From positions 62,001 through 126,000 of the forward strand of contig NZ_JAFGZD010000008.1 in assembly GCF_017165765.1 (NCBI RefSeq): a DNA stretch of 64,000 nt, read 5' to 3'. This DNA comes from Pseudomonas capsici (GTDB taxonomy: Bacteria; Pseudomonadota; Gammaproteobacteria; Pseudomonadales; Pseudomonadaceae). This document shows, piece after piece, positions 10,082 through 21,959 of the stretch. The notes beneath the pieces are model-generated. The model worked only from the letters and a program-made list of their open reading frames with translations. It made no database searches and was not told where the DNA came from. A program made the translations under genes and the position numbers. Numbering within the stretch: position 1 is the stretch's first letter; every line of letters starts with the position of its first letter.

Positions 10082-10137
10082 TTCGCGAATGAATTGGCTC
10101 CCACAATTGGCCTCGTGGGAGCGAATTCATTCGCGAA
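10082..10137. repeat. REP pair in inverted orientation (miaB-ybeZ gap)
   Basis: Two 23-base arms, TTCGCGAATGAATTGGCTCCCAC and its near-complement, flank a 10-base loop. There is one mismatch (GGCTCC against GAATTC-type). This is the classic paired REP (REPIN-like) arrangement and lies in the miaB-ybeZ gap, where it could shape mRNA decay within the operon. Confidence 0.85.
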
Positions 10138-10241
10138 CACCCCACCCTCTCCCCCCTTTAACAAGTCAGACCTTTCGCCCAAGGTTCTCTAGGGGTATTC
10201 TTCAATTCAACTCAACTGCCGTCGGGCGGCTAAAAACGACC

Positions 10242-11264
10242 TTGAACGCTCCCACAGAACCTCATCGCTTTATCCTCGAACCTTTCGAGGCCCATCGTTT
10301 CGCCAACTTGTGCGGGCAACTCGACGAGCATCTGCGCTTGATCGAACAACGCCTGGACATCGAGATCCGCAATCGCGGCAATCAATTCGAGCTCATTGGC
10401 GAGTCCCGGCACACCACCTCGGCTGAAAACCTTCTGCGCCGCCTGTACCGTGAAACCAAGGGTACGGACCTGACGCCAGACATGGTTCACCTGTTCCTGC
10501 AGGAATCCGGTGTCGAAGGGCTGGACAACCATCCGGCCGCCGAAGTGGGCGTGGCCCTGCGCACCAAGAAAGGCATGATTCGCCCACGCGGCCTGAATCA
10601 GCAGCGTTACGTCAAGGAAATCCTCGGTAACGACATCAACTTCGGCATCGGCCCGGCGGGTACCGGCAAGACCTATCTGGCTGTCGCCTGCGCGGTGGAT
10701 GCCCTGGAGCGCGAGCAGATCCGCCGCATCCTGCTGGTGCGTCCGGCCGTCGAAGCGGGCGAAAAGCTCGGCTTCCTGCCAGGTGATCTGGCCCAGAAGA
10801 TCGACCCTTATCTGCGTCCGCTCTACGACGCCCTTTACGAAATGCTGGGCTTCGAATATGTCGCCAAGCTGATCGAGAAGCAGGTCATTGAAGTTGCACC
10901 GCTGGCCTACATGCGCGGACGCACCCTTAATAACAGCTTCATCATTCTCGACGAGAGTCAGAACACCACCGTCGAACAGATGAAAATGTTCCTGACCCGT
11001 ATTGGCTTCGGCTCTACCGCCGTCATCACCGGTGACATTACCCAGGTCGACCTGCCCAAAGGCACGAAGTCGGGCCTGACCCATGTCATCGATGTCCTCA
11101 AGGACGTGCCCGGCATCAGCTTCAGCCACTTCAAACCCAAGGACGTGGTTCGCCATCCGCTGGTGCAGCGTATCGTCGAAGCCTATGAGCGCTTCGATGA
11201 CCGCTTCAGCGACACGCAGACCGGCAGCGCCAACTCCTCACGGGACAGCCGCCGCGATGCTTGA
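10242..11264 (+). CDS. ybeZ: PhoH-like ATPase YbeZ
   Basis: The 340-residue PhoH-family P-loop NTPase works with YbeY in rRNA maturation. Walker A is [11 protein letters not shown] and Walker B reads [11 protein letters not shown]. The family start MNAPxEPHRF occurs here only with a TTG codon at 10242 (TTGAACGCTCCC); no ATG or GTG fits the homology. The end overlaps ybeY by 8 bp. Partner ybeY and ybeX follow directly, as in most gamma-proteobacteria. Confidence 0.93.
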   Translation: MNAPTEPHRFILEPFEAHRFANLCGQLDEHLRLIEQRLDIEIRNRGNQFELIGESRHTTSAENLLRRLYRETKGTDLTPDMVHLFLQESGVEGLDNHPAAEVGVALRTKKGMIRPRGLNQQRYVKEILGNDINFGIGPAGTGKTYLAVACAVDALEREQIRRILLVRPAVEAGEKLGFLPGDLAQKIDPYLRPLYDALYEMLGFEYVAKLIEKQVIEVAPLAYMRGRTLNNSFIILDESQNTTVEQMKMFLTRIGFGSTAVITGDITQVDLPKGTKSGLTHVIDVLKDVPGISFSHFKPKDVVRHPLVQRIVEAYERFDDRFSDTQTGSANSSRDSRRDA

Positions 11265-11757
11265 GCTGGATCTGCAACTGGCAAGTGAAGCAAAAGCCCC
11301 CAGCGAAGCCCAGTTCCGCCTCTGGTGCGAAATGGGCCTGCGCCAGCGCAGCGCCGACTCGGAGCTGACCATCCGTCTGGTCGACGAACCCGAAGGGCGC
11401 GAACTTAATCACACCTGGCGGCACAAAGATTACGCCACCAACGTGCTCTCCTTCCCTGCGGACGTGCCCGACGACATGCTGGACATCCCGCTGCTGGGCG
11501 ATCTGGTCATCTGCGTGCCGGTGGTCAATCGCGAAGCACAGGAACAAGGCAAGGCCGTTGATGCGCACTGGGCGCACATGGTCATTCACGGCTGTCTTCA
11601 TCTGCTTGGTTACGACCATATCGAGGATGAAGAAGCCGAGGAAATGGAAGCACTGGAACGAACGTTGCTTGAGGAACTGGGCTATCCGGACCCTTATGCA
11701 GACGACGAAAGCGCCGAACATCAACATTCAGACACACCAAGCAAGGATCACGAGTAA
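11257..11757 (+). CDS. ybeY: Endoribonuclease YbeY
   Basis: This 166-residue metal-dependent RNase is needed for 16S rRNA 3' end processing and late 30S quality control. The zinc-binding motif [11 protein letters not shown] is intact. The N-terminal half has the usual [16 protein letters not shown] region. The ATG at 11257 lies within the last codons of ybeZ (8-bp overlap), which suggests translational coupling. The C-terminus carries an acidic tail beyond the core ([18 protein letters not shown]). Confidence 0.95.
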   Translation: MLELDLQLASEAKAPSEAQFRLWCEMGLRQRSADSELTIRLVDEPEGRELNHTWRHKDYATNVLSFPADVPDDMLDIPLLGDLVICVPVVNREAQEQGKAVDAHWAHMVIHGCLHLLGYDHIEDEEAEEMEALERTLLEELGYPDPYADDESAEHQHSDTPSKDHE

Positions 11758-11762
11758 GGGCT

Positions 11763-12605
11763 ATGAGCGAAGACCGATCGAGCAACGGACAAAAGTCATG
11801 GCTGGGTAAACTGACCCAGGCTTTTGTCCACGAGCCGAAAAACCGCCAGGAGCTGCTTGAGCTGCTGCGCGAAGCCCAACAGAACAAACTGCTGGACAGC
11901 GAAGCGCTGGCCATTGTCGAAGGGGCCATTCAGGTGGCTGACCTGCAAGTACGCGACATCATGGTGCCGCGCTCGCAGATGATCAGCATCCGTGCCAACC
12001 AGACACCCCGCGAATTCCTGCCTGCAGTCATCGATGCCGCGCATTCGCGCTATCCGGTGATCGGCGAAAGCCACGACGACGTACTCGGCGTGCTGCTGGC
12101 CAAGGATCTGCTGCCGCTGATCCTCAAGCCCGACGGCGACAGCGACGACATCAAGAGCCTGCTGCGCCCGGCGACCTTCGTCCCCGAGTCCAAGCGTCTC
12201 AATGTGCTGCTGCGCGAATTCCGCGCCAACCACAACCACATGGCCATCGTCATTGACGAATACGGCGGTGTGGCCGGTCTGGTGACCATCGAAGACGTAC
12301 TGGAACAGATCGTCGGCGATATCGAGGACGAGCACGACGTCGAAGAGGACAGCTACATCAAACCGCTGCCCAGCGGCGACTTCCTGGTCAAGGCCCTGAC
12401 GCCCATCGAAAGCTTCAACGAGTTCTTCGACAGCGAGTTTTCCGATGACGAATTCGATACGGTCGGCGGGCTGGTCATGAATGCCTTCGGTCATTTGCCC
12501 AAGCGCAACGAAATCACCGAAATCGGTGCCTATCGTTTCCGCGTCCTGAGCGCTGACAGCCGTCGCATTCACTTGCTACGCCTGAGCCCGATCTCTCGTC
12601 CGTAA
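11763..12605 (+). CDS. ybeX: CBS-domain protein YbeX/CorC
   Basis: The 280-residue cytosolic protein has two CBS domains (about 70-190, including [11 protein letters not shown] and [20 protein letters not shown]) and a C-terminal CorC_HlyC transporter-associated domain. It is linked in E. coli to magnesium efflux (CorC) and, more recently, to ribosome maturation (YbeX). It starts 5 bp after ybeY and is followed 17 bp later by lnt, so it is an internal operon gene. Confidence 0.93.
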   Translation: MSEDRSSNGQKSWLGKLTQAFVHEPKNRQELLELLREAQQNKLLDSEALAIVEGAIQVADLQVRDIMVPRSQMISIRANQTPREFLPAVIDAAHSRYPVIGESHDDVLGVLLAKDLLPLILKPDGDSDDIKSLLRPATFVPESKRLNVLLREFRANHNHMAIVIDEYGGVAGLVTIEDVLEQIVGDIEDEHDVEEDSYIKPLPSGDFLVKALTPIESFNEFFDSEFSDDEFDTVGGLVMNAFGHLPKRNEITEIGAYRFRVLSADSRRIHLLRLSPISRP

Positions 12606-12622
12606 CGTTTCAAGGAATAGAC

Positions 12623-14143
12623 ATGCGCTGGATAACCCGCCCCGGCTGGCCCGGTAATCTGCTGGCCGTGGCGGCTGGCGGGCTCACGACCCTGGCCCTG
12701 GCGCCCTTCGACATCTGGCCTCTAGCCCTGGTGGCGGTGGCGATTTTCTACCTGGGCCTGCGCGAGACGAGTCCGCGCCAGGCATTCGTCCGGGGCTGGT
12801 GCTACGGCTTCGGCCTGTTCGGTGCGGGCACCAGCTGGATCTACGTCAGCATCAATACCTACGGTGGTGCATCGCCACTGCTGGCCGGGCTGTTGATGCT
12901 GCTGTTCATCTCGCTGATCGCCCTGTTCTTTGCCCTGCCCGCCTGGGTGTGGGCACGCTGGATTCGTCGCAATGAAGCGCCGCTGGCCGACGCTCTGGCC
13001 TTCGCAGCCTTGTGGACAGCCCAGGAAGCCTTTCGCGGCTGGTTCCTGACCGGCTTCCCGTGGCTGTATTCGGGCTACAGCCAGTTGCATGGCCCTTTGG
13101 CCGGTCTGGCACCGGTCGGTGGCATCTGGCTTATTTCCTTCGTGCTGGCGTTGACCGTTGCACTGCTGAGCAATCTGCACCGCTTGCGGGCACGCAAATC
13201 CTTTCTTGCCGCAGGCGTGGCGTTATTACTCGCCCCCTGGATTATCGGTATCGCCCTCAAAGGTCACGCCTGGACCTCACCGGCGGGCGCACCGCTTAAA
13301 GTCGCGGCGATACAGGGCAATATCGAACAAAGCATGAAGTGGGACCCCAAGCAGTTGAATGCGCAACTGGCGCTTTATCGCGACATGACGTTCAACTCGC
13401 AACAGGCCGACCTGATCGTCTGGCCGGAAACGGCTGTGCCGGTGCTCAAGGAATCTGCGGAAGGTTACCTGACGATGATGGGCAAGTTCGCCGCCCAACG
13501 AGACTCGGCGCTCATTACCGGCGTACCGGTGCGCGAAGTGACCGAACGTGGCGAATCCCGTTATTACAACGGCATCACGGTCACCGGCGAAGGTGATGGC
13601 ACCTACCTGAAGCAGAAGCTCGTCCCGTTTGGCGAATACGTGCCGCTGCAGGACATTCTGCGCGGGCTGATCGCCTTCTTCGACCTGCCCATGTCCGACT
13701 TCGCCCGCGGCCCGAGCGACCAGAGCATGCTGCAGGCCAAGGGGTATCAGATTGCGCCGTTCATTTGCTATGAAGTGGTCTACCCGGAATTCGCGGCTGG
13801 CCTTGCGGCACAGAGCGACGTGCTGCTGACCATCAGCAACGACACCTGGTTCGGCACCTCCATCGGCCCGCTGCAACACCTGCAGATGGCCCAGATGCGC
13901 GCTCTTGAAGCCGGTCGCTGGATGATCCGCGCCACCAACAATGGCGTCACCGGCCTCATCGACCCGTTCGGCAGGATCACCGTACAGATTCCGCAATTCG
14001 AGCGCGGCGTGCTCTATGGCGAAGTGGTCCCGATGCAGGAGCTGACGCCCTACCTGCACTGGCGCTCATGGCCGCTGATCATCGTCTGCACGCTGCTGTT
14101 TGGCTGGGCATTGCTGGCGGCGCGTATTGCAAAAACAGTTTGA
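12623..14143 (+). CDS. lnt: Apolipoprotein N-acyltransferase Lnt
   Basis: The 506-residue inner-membrane enzyme adds the third acyl chain to the N-terminal Cys of lipoproteins. About six membrane segments fill the first 215 residues, followed by a periplasmic nitrilase-type domain. The triad regions are visible: VWPETAVPV (Glu), YLKQKLVPFGEYVP (Lys) and APFICYEVVYPE (Cys). A final membrane segment closes the protein. Several lipoproteins that would be substrates (LptE, RlpA and others) are encoded in this same window. Confidence 0.96.
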   Translation: MRWITRPGWPGNLLAVAAGGLTTLALAPFDIWPLALVAVAIFYLGLRETSPRQAFVRGWCYGFGLFGAGTSWIYVSINTYGGASPLLAGLLMLLFISLIALFFALPAWVWARWIRRNEAPLADALAFAALWTAQEAFRGWFLTGFPWLYSGYSQLHGPLAGLAPVGGIWLISFVLALTVALLSNLHRLRARKSFLAAGVALLLAPWIIGIALKGHAWTSPAGAPLKVAAIQGNIEQSMKWDPKQLNAQLALYRDMTFNSQQADLIVWPETAVPVLKESAEGYLTMMGKFAAQRDSALITGVPVREVTERGESRYYNGITVTGEGDGTYLKQKLVPFGEYVPLQDILRGLIAFFDLPMSDFARGPSDQSMLQAKGYQIAPFICYEVVYPEFAAGLAAQSDVLLTISNDTWFGTSIGPLQHLQMAQMRALEAGRWMIRATNNGVTGLIDPFGRITVQIPQFERGVLYGEVVPMQELTPYLHWRSWPLIIVCTLLFGWALLAARIAKTV

Positions 14144-14147
14144 GCTA

Positions 14148-14183
14148 CAAGCTACAAGCTTTTGACTTGAAGCTTGTAGCTTG
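14148..14183. repeat. Perfect 14-bp stem hairpin, AGCTTGTAGCTTG-type repeat
   Basis: CAAGCTACAAGCTT and AAGCTTGTAGCTTG pair perfectly around an 8-base loop, 5 bp after the lnt stop. The arms are made of tandem CTACAAG-like units, a style of dispersed repeat often seen in Pseudomonas intergenic DNA. Located between convergent lnt and the DUF218 gene, it may act as a terminator in both directions. Confidence 0.7.
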
Positions 14184-14200
14184 CAACTTGCGGCTTCCGC

Positions 14201-14959
14201 TCAATACGCTCCCCGATAAAACAACTGCCCCATCGCCTCATTGATCAGCCAACGGTTTTGCATGAAGGCCGTCGCATCCGGCAGCCAGCCACCCAGCGGC
14301 TGCTCGCTGGCGCGCCCCAGGAAACCTACCGGAGCGGCCACCACAGTGAATCCGGCCTGCTCGAAGCTCCAGCGTGAGCGCGCCATGTGCCAGGCCTGGG
14401 TGACCACCACCACCCGCTTGATACCCAAGGGTTGCAGCATCTCGGCGGTCATCGTCGCGTTTTCCCAGGTGGTACGGCTAAGCCCTTCCTGCCAACGTAC
14501 CGCCACCCCGAAATCTTCTTGCAGCGATTGCGCCATGATTGCGGCCTCACTAGGCGGCTCGCCGAAATGCAAACCGCCGGTAACCAGGACCGGCAATCCG
14601 GAAGCCTTGGCCAGATGCGCGGCAAAGCGCAACCGCTCCAGTCCGACACCTGTCGGTACATCAGTGCCCCAGGCCGGATCATTGCGTTCACGTCCGGCCC
14701 CCAGGACCACAATGGCGTCAGCCTGCTGTGCCAGGGTAGCCCACTGCTCACGCGGCAAGGGCTGATCGTGCTCCAGCGCGCGCGCCCCCCACTCCACCAC
14801 CACCGGCAGACTCATCAGCCACAGGCCTCCGAGCCCCAGCGTGAAGCAGGCAGCCGCGATGCGTGGTCGGGAGCGACGCACCCACCAGGCAACAGCGAGC
14901 AGCACCAGGAAAATGCCCGGAGGCAGAAGAAGGGATTTGAGCAGATAACGTAAAGGCAT
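14201..14959 (-). CDS. YdcF/ElyC-like DUF218 envelope protein
   Basis: The 252-residue protein has two N-terminal membrane segments (about 10-55) followed by a periplasmic DUF218 domain. Family motifs include DAIVVLGAGRE, LPVLVTGGLHFGEPPSEA, WENATMTAEML and VTQAWHMARSRWSFEQAGF. ElyC and SanA relatives affect envelope integrity, peptidoglycan precursor use or cyclic ECA. The biochemical activity is not settled and cannot be fixed here. The gene is monocistronic. Confidence 0.88.
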   Translation of the reverse strand: MPLRYLLKSLLLPPGIFLVLLAVAWWVRRSRPRIAAACFTLGLGGLWLMSLPVVVEWGARALEHDQPLPREQWATLAQQADAIVVLGAGRERNDPAWGTDVPTGVGLERLRFAAHLAKASGLPVLVTGGLHFGEPPSEAAIMAQSLQEDFGVAVRWQEGLSRTTWENATMTAEMLQPLGIKRVVVVTQAWHMARSRWSFEQAGFTVVAAPVGFLGRASEQPLGGWLPDATAFMQNRWLINEAMGQLFYRGAY

Positions 14960-15043
14960 CGAGCATCTCCAGAGATGCCCGAAGCCTAAGTTTTTTGAAA
15001 CTAAGCAGCAATGCTTATAAGGCGGACCCGAAGCCCGCTTGCG

Positions 15044-15415
15044 TTAGAGCTTGAATGTAGTGTTTGACGTGTAGCGGCTCGACTCACCCGATGCCCTGGC
15101 CCGCCTCTTGTCCTTGAGCCAGATGATTCTGGCGGACTCTTTAGGCGGCATTATCGAATGTGTCTGCTCCGGTGAAACAATGAAACTGCCCTCAGACTTA
15201 CCCTTAACAGCCCCGCTCACACCCATCGCATCTTTTTCAAGATAAGCCTCGATAAATTCGAGTTCGGCACTGCTCAAACCTGCAAGTTCAAGCTCGACGG
15301 GCGACTCGTTACGAAGTCGAACCGCGGTATCTGCCGTTTCCAGAGCAAGCCCCAGACGATGGATCAAACGTTCATACAGCTCAGGAGTGCTTACTGTGTG
15401 CTGCAACTCTGTCAT
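15044..15415 (-). CDS. Hypothetical protein, no family recognised
   Basis: The 123-residue cytosolic-looking protein begins MTELQHTVSTPELYERLIHR. The N-terminal half is acidic and leucine-rich (amphipathic helices); the C-terminal half is basic and serine-rich (KDKRRARASGESSRYTSNTT). There are no cysteines, signal peptide or membrane segments. Codon use looks normal. A 7-bp inverted repeat lies 16-35 bases upstream of the ATG, where a repressor could act. It is unrelated to its neighbours and I cannot name a function. Confidence 0.6.
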   Translation of the reverse strand: MTELQHTVSTPELYERLIHRLGLALETADTAVRLRNESPVELELAGLSSAELEFIEAYLEKDAMGVSGAVKGKSEGSFIVSPEQTHSIMPPKESARIIWLKDKRRARASGESSRYTSNTTFKL

Positions 15416-18338
<2,923 letters not shown>

Positions 18339-18426
18339 TTGGATCAGGCGCCTGGCAAGGGTCGGGCGCCAGACATATTTCCAGGGCTGCAAGATCGGCC
18401 CAAACGGATTCAAGGGGAGCATCAAG

Positions 18427-19032
18427 ATGATCAAACGCAATTTGCTGGTGATGGGCCTGGCGGTGTTGTTGAGTGCCTGTGGCTTCCAGCTGCGTGGCAC
18501 CGGCACCAACGAGCTGGCGATCAAGGAACTGGATCTGAGCGCACGCAACCAGTACGGCGAGACGGTCACCCAGCTCAATCGCACACTGACCAACTCGGGC
18601 GTCAAGATCTACACCGGCGCGCCATACAAGCTGATCCTGACCAACGAAGCCGAAACCCAGCGCACTGCCAGCTATTCGGGCTCCGGTCGCTCGGCCGAGT
18701 ACCAGTTGACCGTTACGCTCAACTACGAAATGCGTGGTGAGAAAGACCGCGTCCTGCTGGGTGACAAAGTCAGCGTGGAGAAGATCTACAACCATGACGG
18801 CAACAACCTGACCGCTTCGGATAACGAAGCCCAGCAAGTGCGCAATGAAATGCGTAGCGAACTGGTCCAGAAGATGATGGCCCGTCTGCAACAGCTGACC
18901 CCGGAGCGTCTGGCGCAACTGCAGAAGAAAGCCGACGACGTGGCCAAGGCTGAGGCGGACGCTCTGGAAGCGGCCCAGCGGATACGCGACGAGACGCCTC
19001 AGCAGTCGCCTCTCGAAGTACCTGCCAGGTAA
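18427..19032 (+). CDS. lptE: LPS-assembly lipoprotein LptE
   Basis: The 201-residue outer-membrane lipoprotein plugs the LptD barrel and assists LPS delivery to the surface. The lipobox LLSAC places the lipidated residue at Cys18 (MIKRNLLVMGLAVLLSACGF). The GFQLRGTG start of the mature protein is the family hallmark. The C-terminal third is Ala/Glu-rich helix. It lies 88 bp after leuS and is followed by a GC-rich hairpin before holA. Confidence 0.94.
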   Translation: MIKRNLLVMGLAVLLSACGFQLRGTGTNELAIKELDLSARNQYGETVTQLNRTLTNSGVKIYTGAPYKLILTNEAETQRTASYSGSGRSAEYQLTVTLNYEMRGEKDRVLLGDKVSVEKIYNHDGNNLTASDNEAQQVRNEMRSELVQKMMARLQQLTPERLAQLQKKADDVAKAEADALEAAQRIRDETPQQSPLEVPAR

Positions 19033-19036
19033 GTGT

Positions 19037-19060
19037 CCGGGGCCAGCTTGCTGGCCCCGG
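19037..19060. terminator. GC-rich hairpin between lptE and holA
   Basis: CCGGGGCCAG and CTGGCCCCGG form a perfect 10-bp stem with a CTTG loop, directly between the lptE stop and the holA start. There is no T-run after it, so full termination is doubtful. It could reduce readthrough or protect the upstream mRNA 3' end. Confidence 0.55.
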
Positions 19061-19073
19061 TATCATCCGAACC

Positions 19074-20111
19074 ATGAAACTCGCCCCCGCCCAACTCAGC
19101 AAGCATCTGCAAGGTGCTCTTGCGCCCGTGTATGTCATCAGCGGCGACGATCCGCTGCTCTGTCAGGAAGCCGCCGACGCCATCCGCACAGCCGCACGCC
19201 GGCAAGGTTTCGACGAGCGCCAGGTATTCAGCGCCGACGCCAGCTTTGACTGGGGCACACTGCTGCAGGCAGGTGCCAGCATGTCGCTGTTCGCCGAACG
19301 TCGCCTGCTGGAGTTGCGTCTGCCTTCGGGAAAACCCGGCGACAAAGGCGCTGCCGCGCTCATGGAGTACTGCGCCAATCCTGCCGAAGACACGCTGCTG
19401 CTGATCAGCCTGCCCAAGCTCGATGGCAGTGCCCAGAAGACCAAATGGGGCAAGGCGCTGATCGAAGGTCCGCAGACCCAGTTCCTGCAGATCTGGCCGG
19501 TGGACATCGGCCAGCTACCGCAATGGATTCGCCAGCGCCTGTCCCAGGCTGGGCTGGCTGCCACTCAGGATGCCGTGGAGCTGATTGCAGCCCGTGTCGA
19601 AGGCAACCTGCTGGCTGCCGCGCAGGAAGTCGAAAAGCTCAAGCTGATGGCCGAAGAAGGCCAGATCACTGTCGACACCGTTCAGGCTGCCGTAGCTGAC
19701 AGCGCGCGCTTCGATGTTTTCGGCCTTACCGACGCGGTACTCAACGGCGAAGCGGCCCATGCCCTGCGCATTCTGGAAGGCCTGCGTGGCGAAGGCGTCG
19801 AGACGCCAGTGATTCTCTGGGCGCTGACCCGTGAACTTCGGATACTGGCCAACATGTCGTTGCAATACAGCCAGGGCATCCCGCTGGATAAAGTCTTCAG
19901 CTCGGCAAGGCCACCGATCTGGGACAAACGCAAACCCCTGATGAGCAAAGCCCTGCAACGCTATTCGGCCAAGCGCTGGGCTCAGTTGCTCATGGACGCA
20001 CAACGCATCGATGCCCAGATCAAAGGCCAGGCCGCAGGTTCGCCATGGAGCAGCCTGAGTCGGTTGACCCTGTTGATGGCTGGACAGCGGTTGCCGTTGC
20101 CTGCCGAGTAA
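19074..20111 (+). CDS. holA: DNA polymerase III delta subunit HolA
   Basis: The 345-residue clamp-loader subunit opens the beta sliding clamp. The N-terminal MKLAPAQLSKHLQGALAPVY is typical, and the domain order is the AAA+-like fold of delta without a working Walker A. Central motifs include ARVEGNLLAAAQEVEKLKL and RFDVFGLTDAVLNGE. It is the last gene of leuS-lptE-holA. Confidence 0.94.
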   Translation: MKLAPAQLSKHLQGALAPVYVISGDDPLLCQEAADAIRTAARRQGFDERQVFSADASFDWGTLLQAGASMSLFAERRLLELRLPSGKPGDKGAAALMEYCANPAEDTLLLISLPKLDGSAQKTKWGKALIEGPQTQFLQIWPVDIGQLPQWIRQRLSQAGLAATQDAVELIAARVEGNLLAAAQEVEKLKLMAEEGQITVDTVQAAVADSARFDVFGLTDAVLNGEAAHALRILEGLRGEGVETPVILWALTRELRILANMSLQYSQGIPLDKVFSSARPPIWDKRKPLMSKALQRYSAKRWAQLLMDAQRIDAQIKGQAAGSPWSSLSRLTLLMAGQRLPLPAE

Positions 20112-20318
20112 CAGGGCCTTTAGATACCGAATTGATTCCGCTGCAGGAGCGCGCTTGCCCGCGACAGCGGTCCTCCAGAAACCATAACTATCCTGGGATG
20201 CGAATTCATTGACGAAAAAGCCTTCCAAACCCCATCGCCATAGCACACAGCTATTGGACATGGCCCCCGCCCTGCCCGATCATTCGCGCCGTTCAACCCC
20301 AGCCGAGAGTATCCCGCC

Positions 20319-20474
20319 ATGAGCAAGCCAAAGCGGCCAAACAAGGCCAAGTCCATCATTGCCCAGCCATTGTTCCGCAGTCGTCAGGAACGACCAGCCA
20401 AGGGCAAAGGCAGCTACCGCCGCGAAGCCTTCCAGTCTAAAAGCTGGGAGGCTTCTTGCTTTATGGCTGCGTGA
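20319..20474 (+). CDS. arfA: Alternative ribosome-rescue factor ArfA
   Basis: This is a 51-codon gene beginning MSKPKRPNKAKSIIAQPLFR. It has the ArfA core: a basic N-terminus, PLFRSR, and the conserved KGKGSYRR segment (residues 28-35). ArfA recruits RF2 to ribosomes stalled on messages without stop codons when tmRNA rescue is overwhelmed. Codons 36-46 form a strong hairpin (20424-20455), matching the known arfA control in which mRNA cleavage or termination in the hairpin yields a non-stop message. The full-length form ends in a short hydrophobic tail (CFMAA), as expected for the unstable version. It stands alone between holA and the transglycosylase gene. Confidence 0.88.
   Translation: MSKPKRPNKAKSIIAQPLFRSRQERPAKGKGSYRREAFQSKSWEASCFMAA
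20424..20455 (+). promoter_or_regulatory. Hairpin inside the arfA coding region
   Basis: GAAGCCTTCCAG (20424-20435) pairs with CTGGGAGGCTTC (20444-20455) across an 8-base loop, giving a 12-bp stem with one G-U pair. It is followed by TTGCTTTA. In E. coli arfA, an equivalent in-gene hairpin is cut by RNase III or acts as a terminator, so that the ArfA mRNA lacks a stop codon and its synthesis depends on tmRNA status. Confidence 0.75.
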
Positions 20475-20561
20475 TAAACAGCAACAAGCCTTCAGGCGCT
20501 TTCAACCGCCAAGCCGTGTTAAGGTCTGCATCTGTCGTCGGTAATCCCTTTGGACCCAAGC

Positions 20562-21890
20562 ATGCCTTCTTGTTTTACCCATCCTTGGCAGTTGCGCCAA
20601 CTCATCGCCGCCTCCAGCCTTATCGCTCTGGTAGCTTGCGCAGAAAAACCCACTGCTGCCGATGCCACTCCTCTTCAAGCCAGCAAGACCCAGCCTGTCG
20701 CGCCTGTAGCGGTGCCGACACCGGCTCTGGTCGTGGATGAAAACCTCACCATCCAGCCCGCCATCAGCTTTACGGAATGGCAGGCAGGCTTTCGCAATCA
20801 GGCACTGAGGGCCGGTATCCGCGCCGATGTCTTCGACCGTGCATTCAGCGGTGTGACGCCAGACATGAGCGTGGTCAAGGCGGACCGCACCCAGCCGGAG
20901 TTCAGCCGCCCGGTATGGGAATATCTGGACGGCGCAATTTCTGCCGCCCGGGTACGCAAGGGCCAAGCCCTGCTTGCCCAGTACAGCACCGACCTGCAGA
21001 ACATCGAGCAGCGCTACGGCGTCGATCGTCAGGCGCTGGTGGCGGTATGGGGCATGGAGAGTAACTTCGGCCAGTTCCAGGGTTCGCAATCGGTAATCCG
21101 CTCCCTGGCCACACTGGCCTACGAAGGCCGTCGTCCGGAATTCGCCCAGAGCCAGTTGCTGGCAGCGCTGGAAATCCTCCAACAAGGCGATATCACCCCG
21201 GAGAAAATGCTTGGCTCATGGGCAGGAGCCATGGGACAGACCCAGTTCATACCGACCACCTACAACACTCATGCGGTGGACTTCAACGGTGATGGGCGTC
21301 GGGATATCTGGAACACACCGGCCGATGCCCTGGCGTCCACGGCTCACTACCTGCAAAGCTCAGGATGGCAGCGTGGCCAGCCGTGGGGCTTCGAAGTGGT
21401 GCTGGGTTCGGATTTCGACTACTCCCTCGCTGACGCTTCGACCCGCAAGAGCCTGCCGGAATGGCAAAAGCTTGGCCTGAAGCTTCCCGATGGCTCGGCA
21501 TTGCCTGTGGCTGCCAGCCAGCAACAAGCGGCCCTGCTGCTGCCTGCAGGCTATCGCGGCCCGGCCTTCCTGGTGCTGGACAACTTCCGCGCCATTCTGC
21601 GCTACAACAACTCTTCGTCCTATGCCCTGGCGATCAGCCTGTTGTCCGACCGCTTCAAAGGGGCCGGCTACATTGTGGGCAACTGGCCTCGCACCGACCT
21701 GCCCCTGAGCCGCTCCGAGCGGATCGAGCTGCAAACCCTGCTGTCGGCCCGCAAATACGATGCAGGCGCTCCAGACGGCATTATCGGTGCCAATACCCGC
21801 AAGGCGATTCGCAGTGCCCAGCAGTCCCTGGGCTGGCCAGCCGATGGCTATCCGACCCACGAGCTGCTGAACAACCTGCGCAAGCCCTGA
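20562..21890 (+). CDS. Lytic murein transglycosylase, MltB family with PG-binding domain
   Basis: The 442-residue lipoprotein has a lipobox at LVAC (Cys26). An SLT/MltB catalytic domain follows, with the expected Glu in [15 protein letters not shown] and the [17 protein letters not shown] motif. A C-terminal peptidoglycan_binding_1 domain (about 370-440) carries [18 protein letters not shown]. It cleaves MurNAc-GlcNAc bonds to 1,6-anhydro products at the outer membrane. A TTG 12 bases upstream is possible, but the ATG gives a better signal sequence. The gene ends at a strong bidirectional terminator. Confidence 0.9.
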   Translation: MPSCFTHPWQLRQLIAASSLIALVACAEKPTAADATPLQASKTQPVAPVAVPTPALVVDENLTIQPAISFTEWQAGFRNQALRAGIRADVFDRAFSGVTPDMSVVKADRTQPEFSRPVWEYLDGAISAARVRKGQALLAQYSTDLQNIEQRYGVDRQALVAVWGMESNFGQFQGSQSVIRSLATLAYEGRRPEFAQSQLLAALEILQQGDITPEKMLGSWAGAMGQTQFIPTTYNTHAVDFNGDGRRDIWNTPADALASTAHYLQSSGWQRGQPWGFEVVLGSDFDYSLADASTRKSLPEWQKLGLKLPDGSALPVAASQQQAALLLPAGYRGPAFLVLDNFRAILRYNNSSSYALAISLLSDRFKGAGYIVGNWPRTDLPLSRSERIELQTLLSARKYDAGAPDGIIGANTRKAIRSAQQSLGWPADGYPTHELLNNLRKP

Positions 21891-21903
21891 CAGGTCTGCA
21901 TAA

Positions 21904-21939
21904 AAAAACGGGCCGGATATCACTATCCGGCCCGTTTTT
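21904..21939. terminator. Bidirectional rho-independent terminator
   Basis: A perfect 16-bp stem (AAAAACGGGCCGGATA and its complement) with a TCAC loop is flanked by A and T runs on each side. It serves the rightward transglycosylase gene and the leftward lipA operon, whose stop codons are 14 and 21 bp away. Confidence 0.92.
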
Positions 21940-21959
21940 CATTACCCGTCAAATGCTCA

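Noticed and set aside
20148..20215. REP element between holA and arfA (GGAGCGCGCTTGCCCGCGAC and GCGAATTCATTGACGAA)
   Set aside because: Only fragments of REP cores are present and they do not pair, so I did not list it as a repeat.
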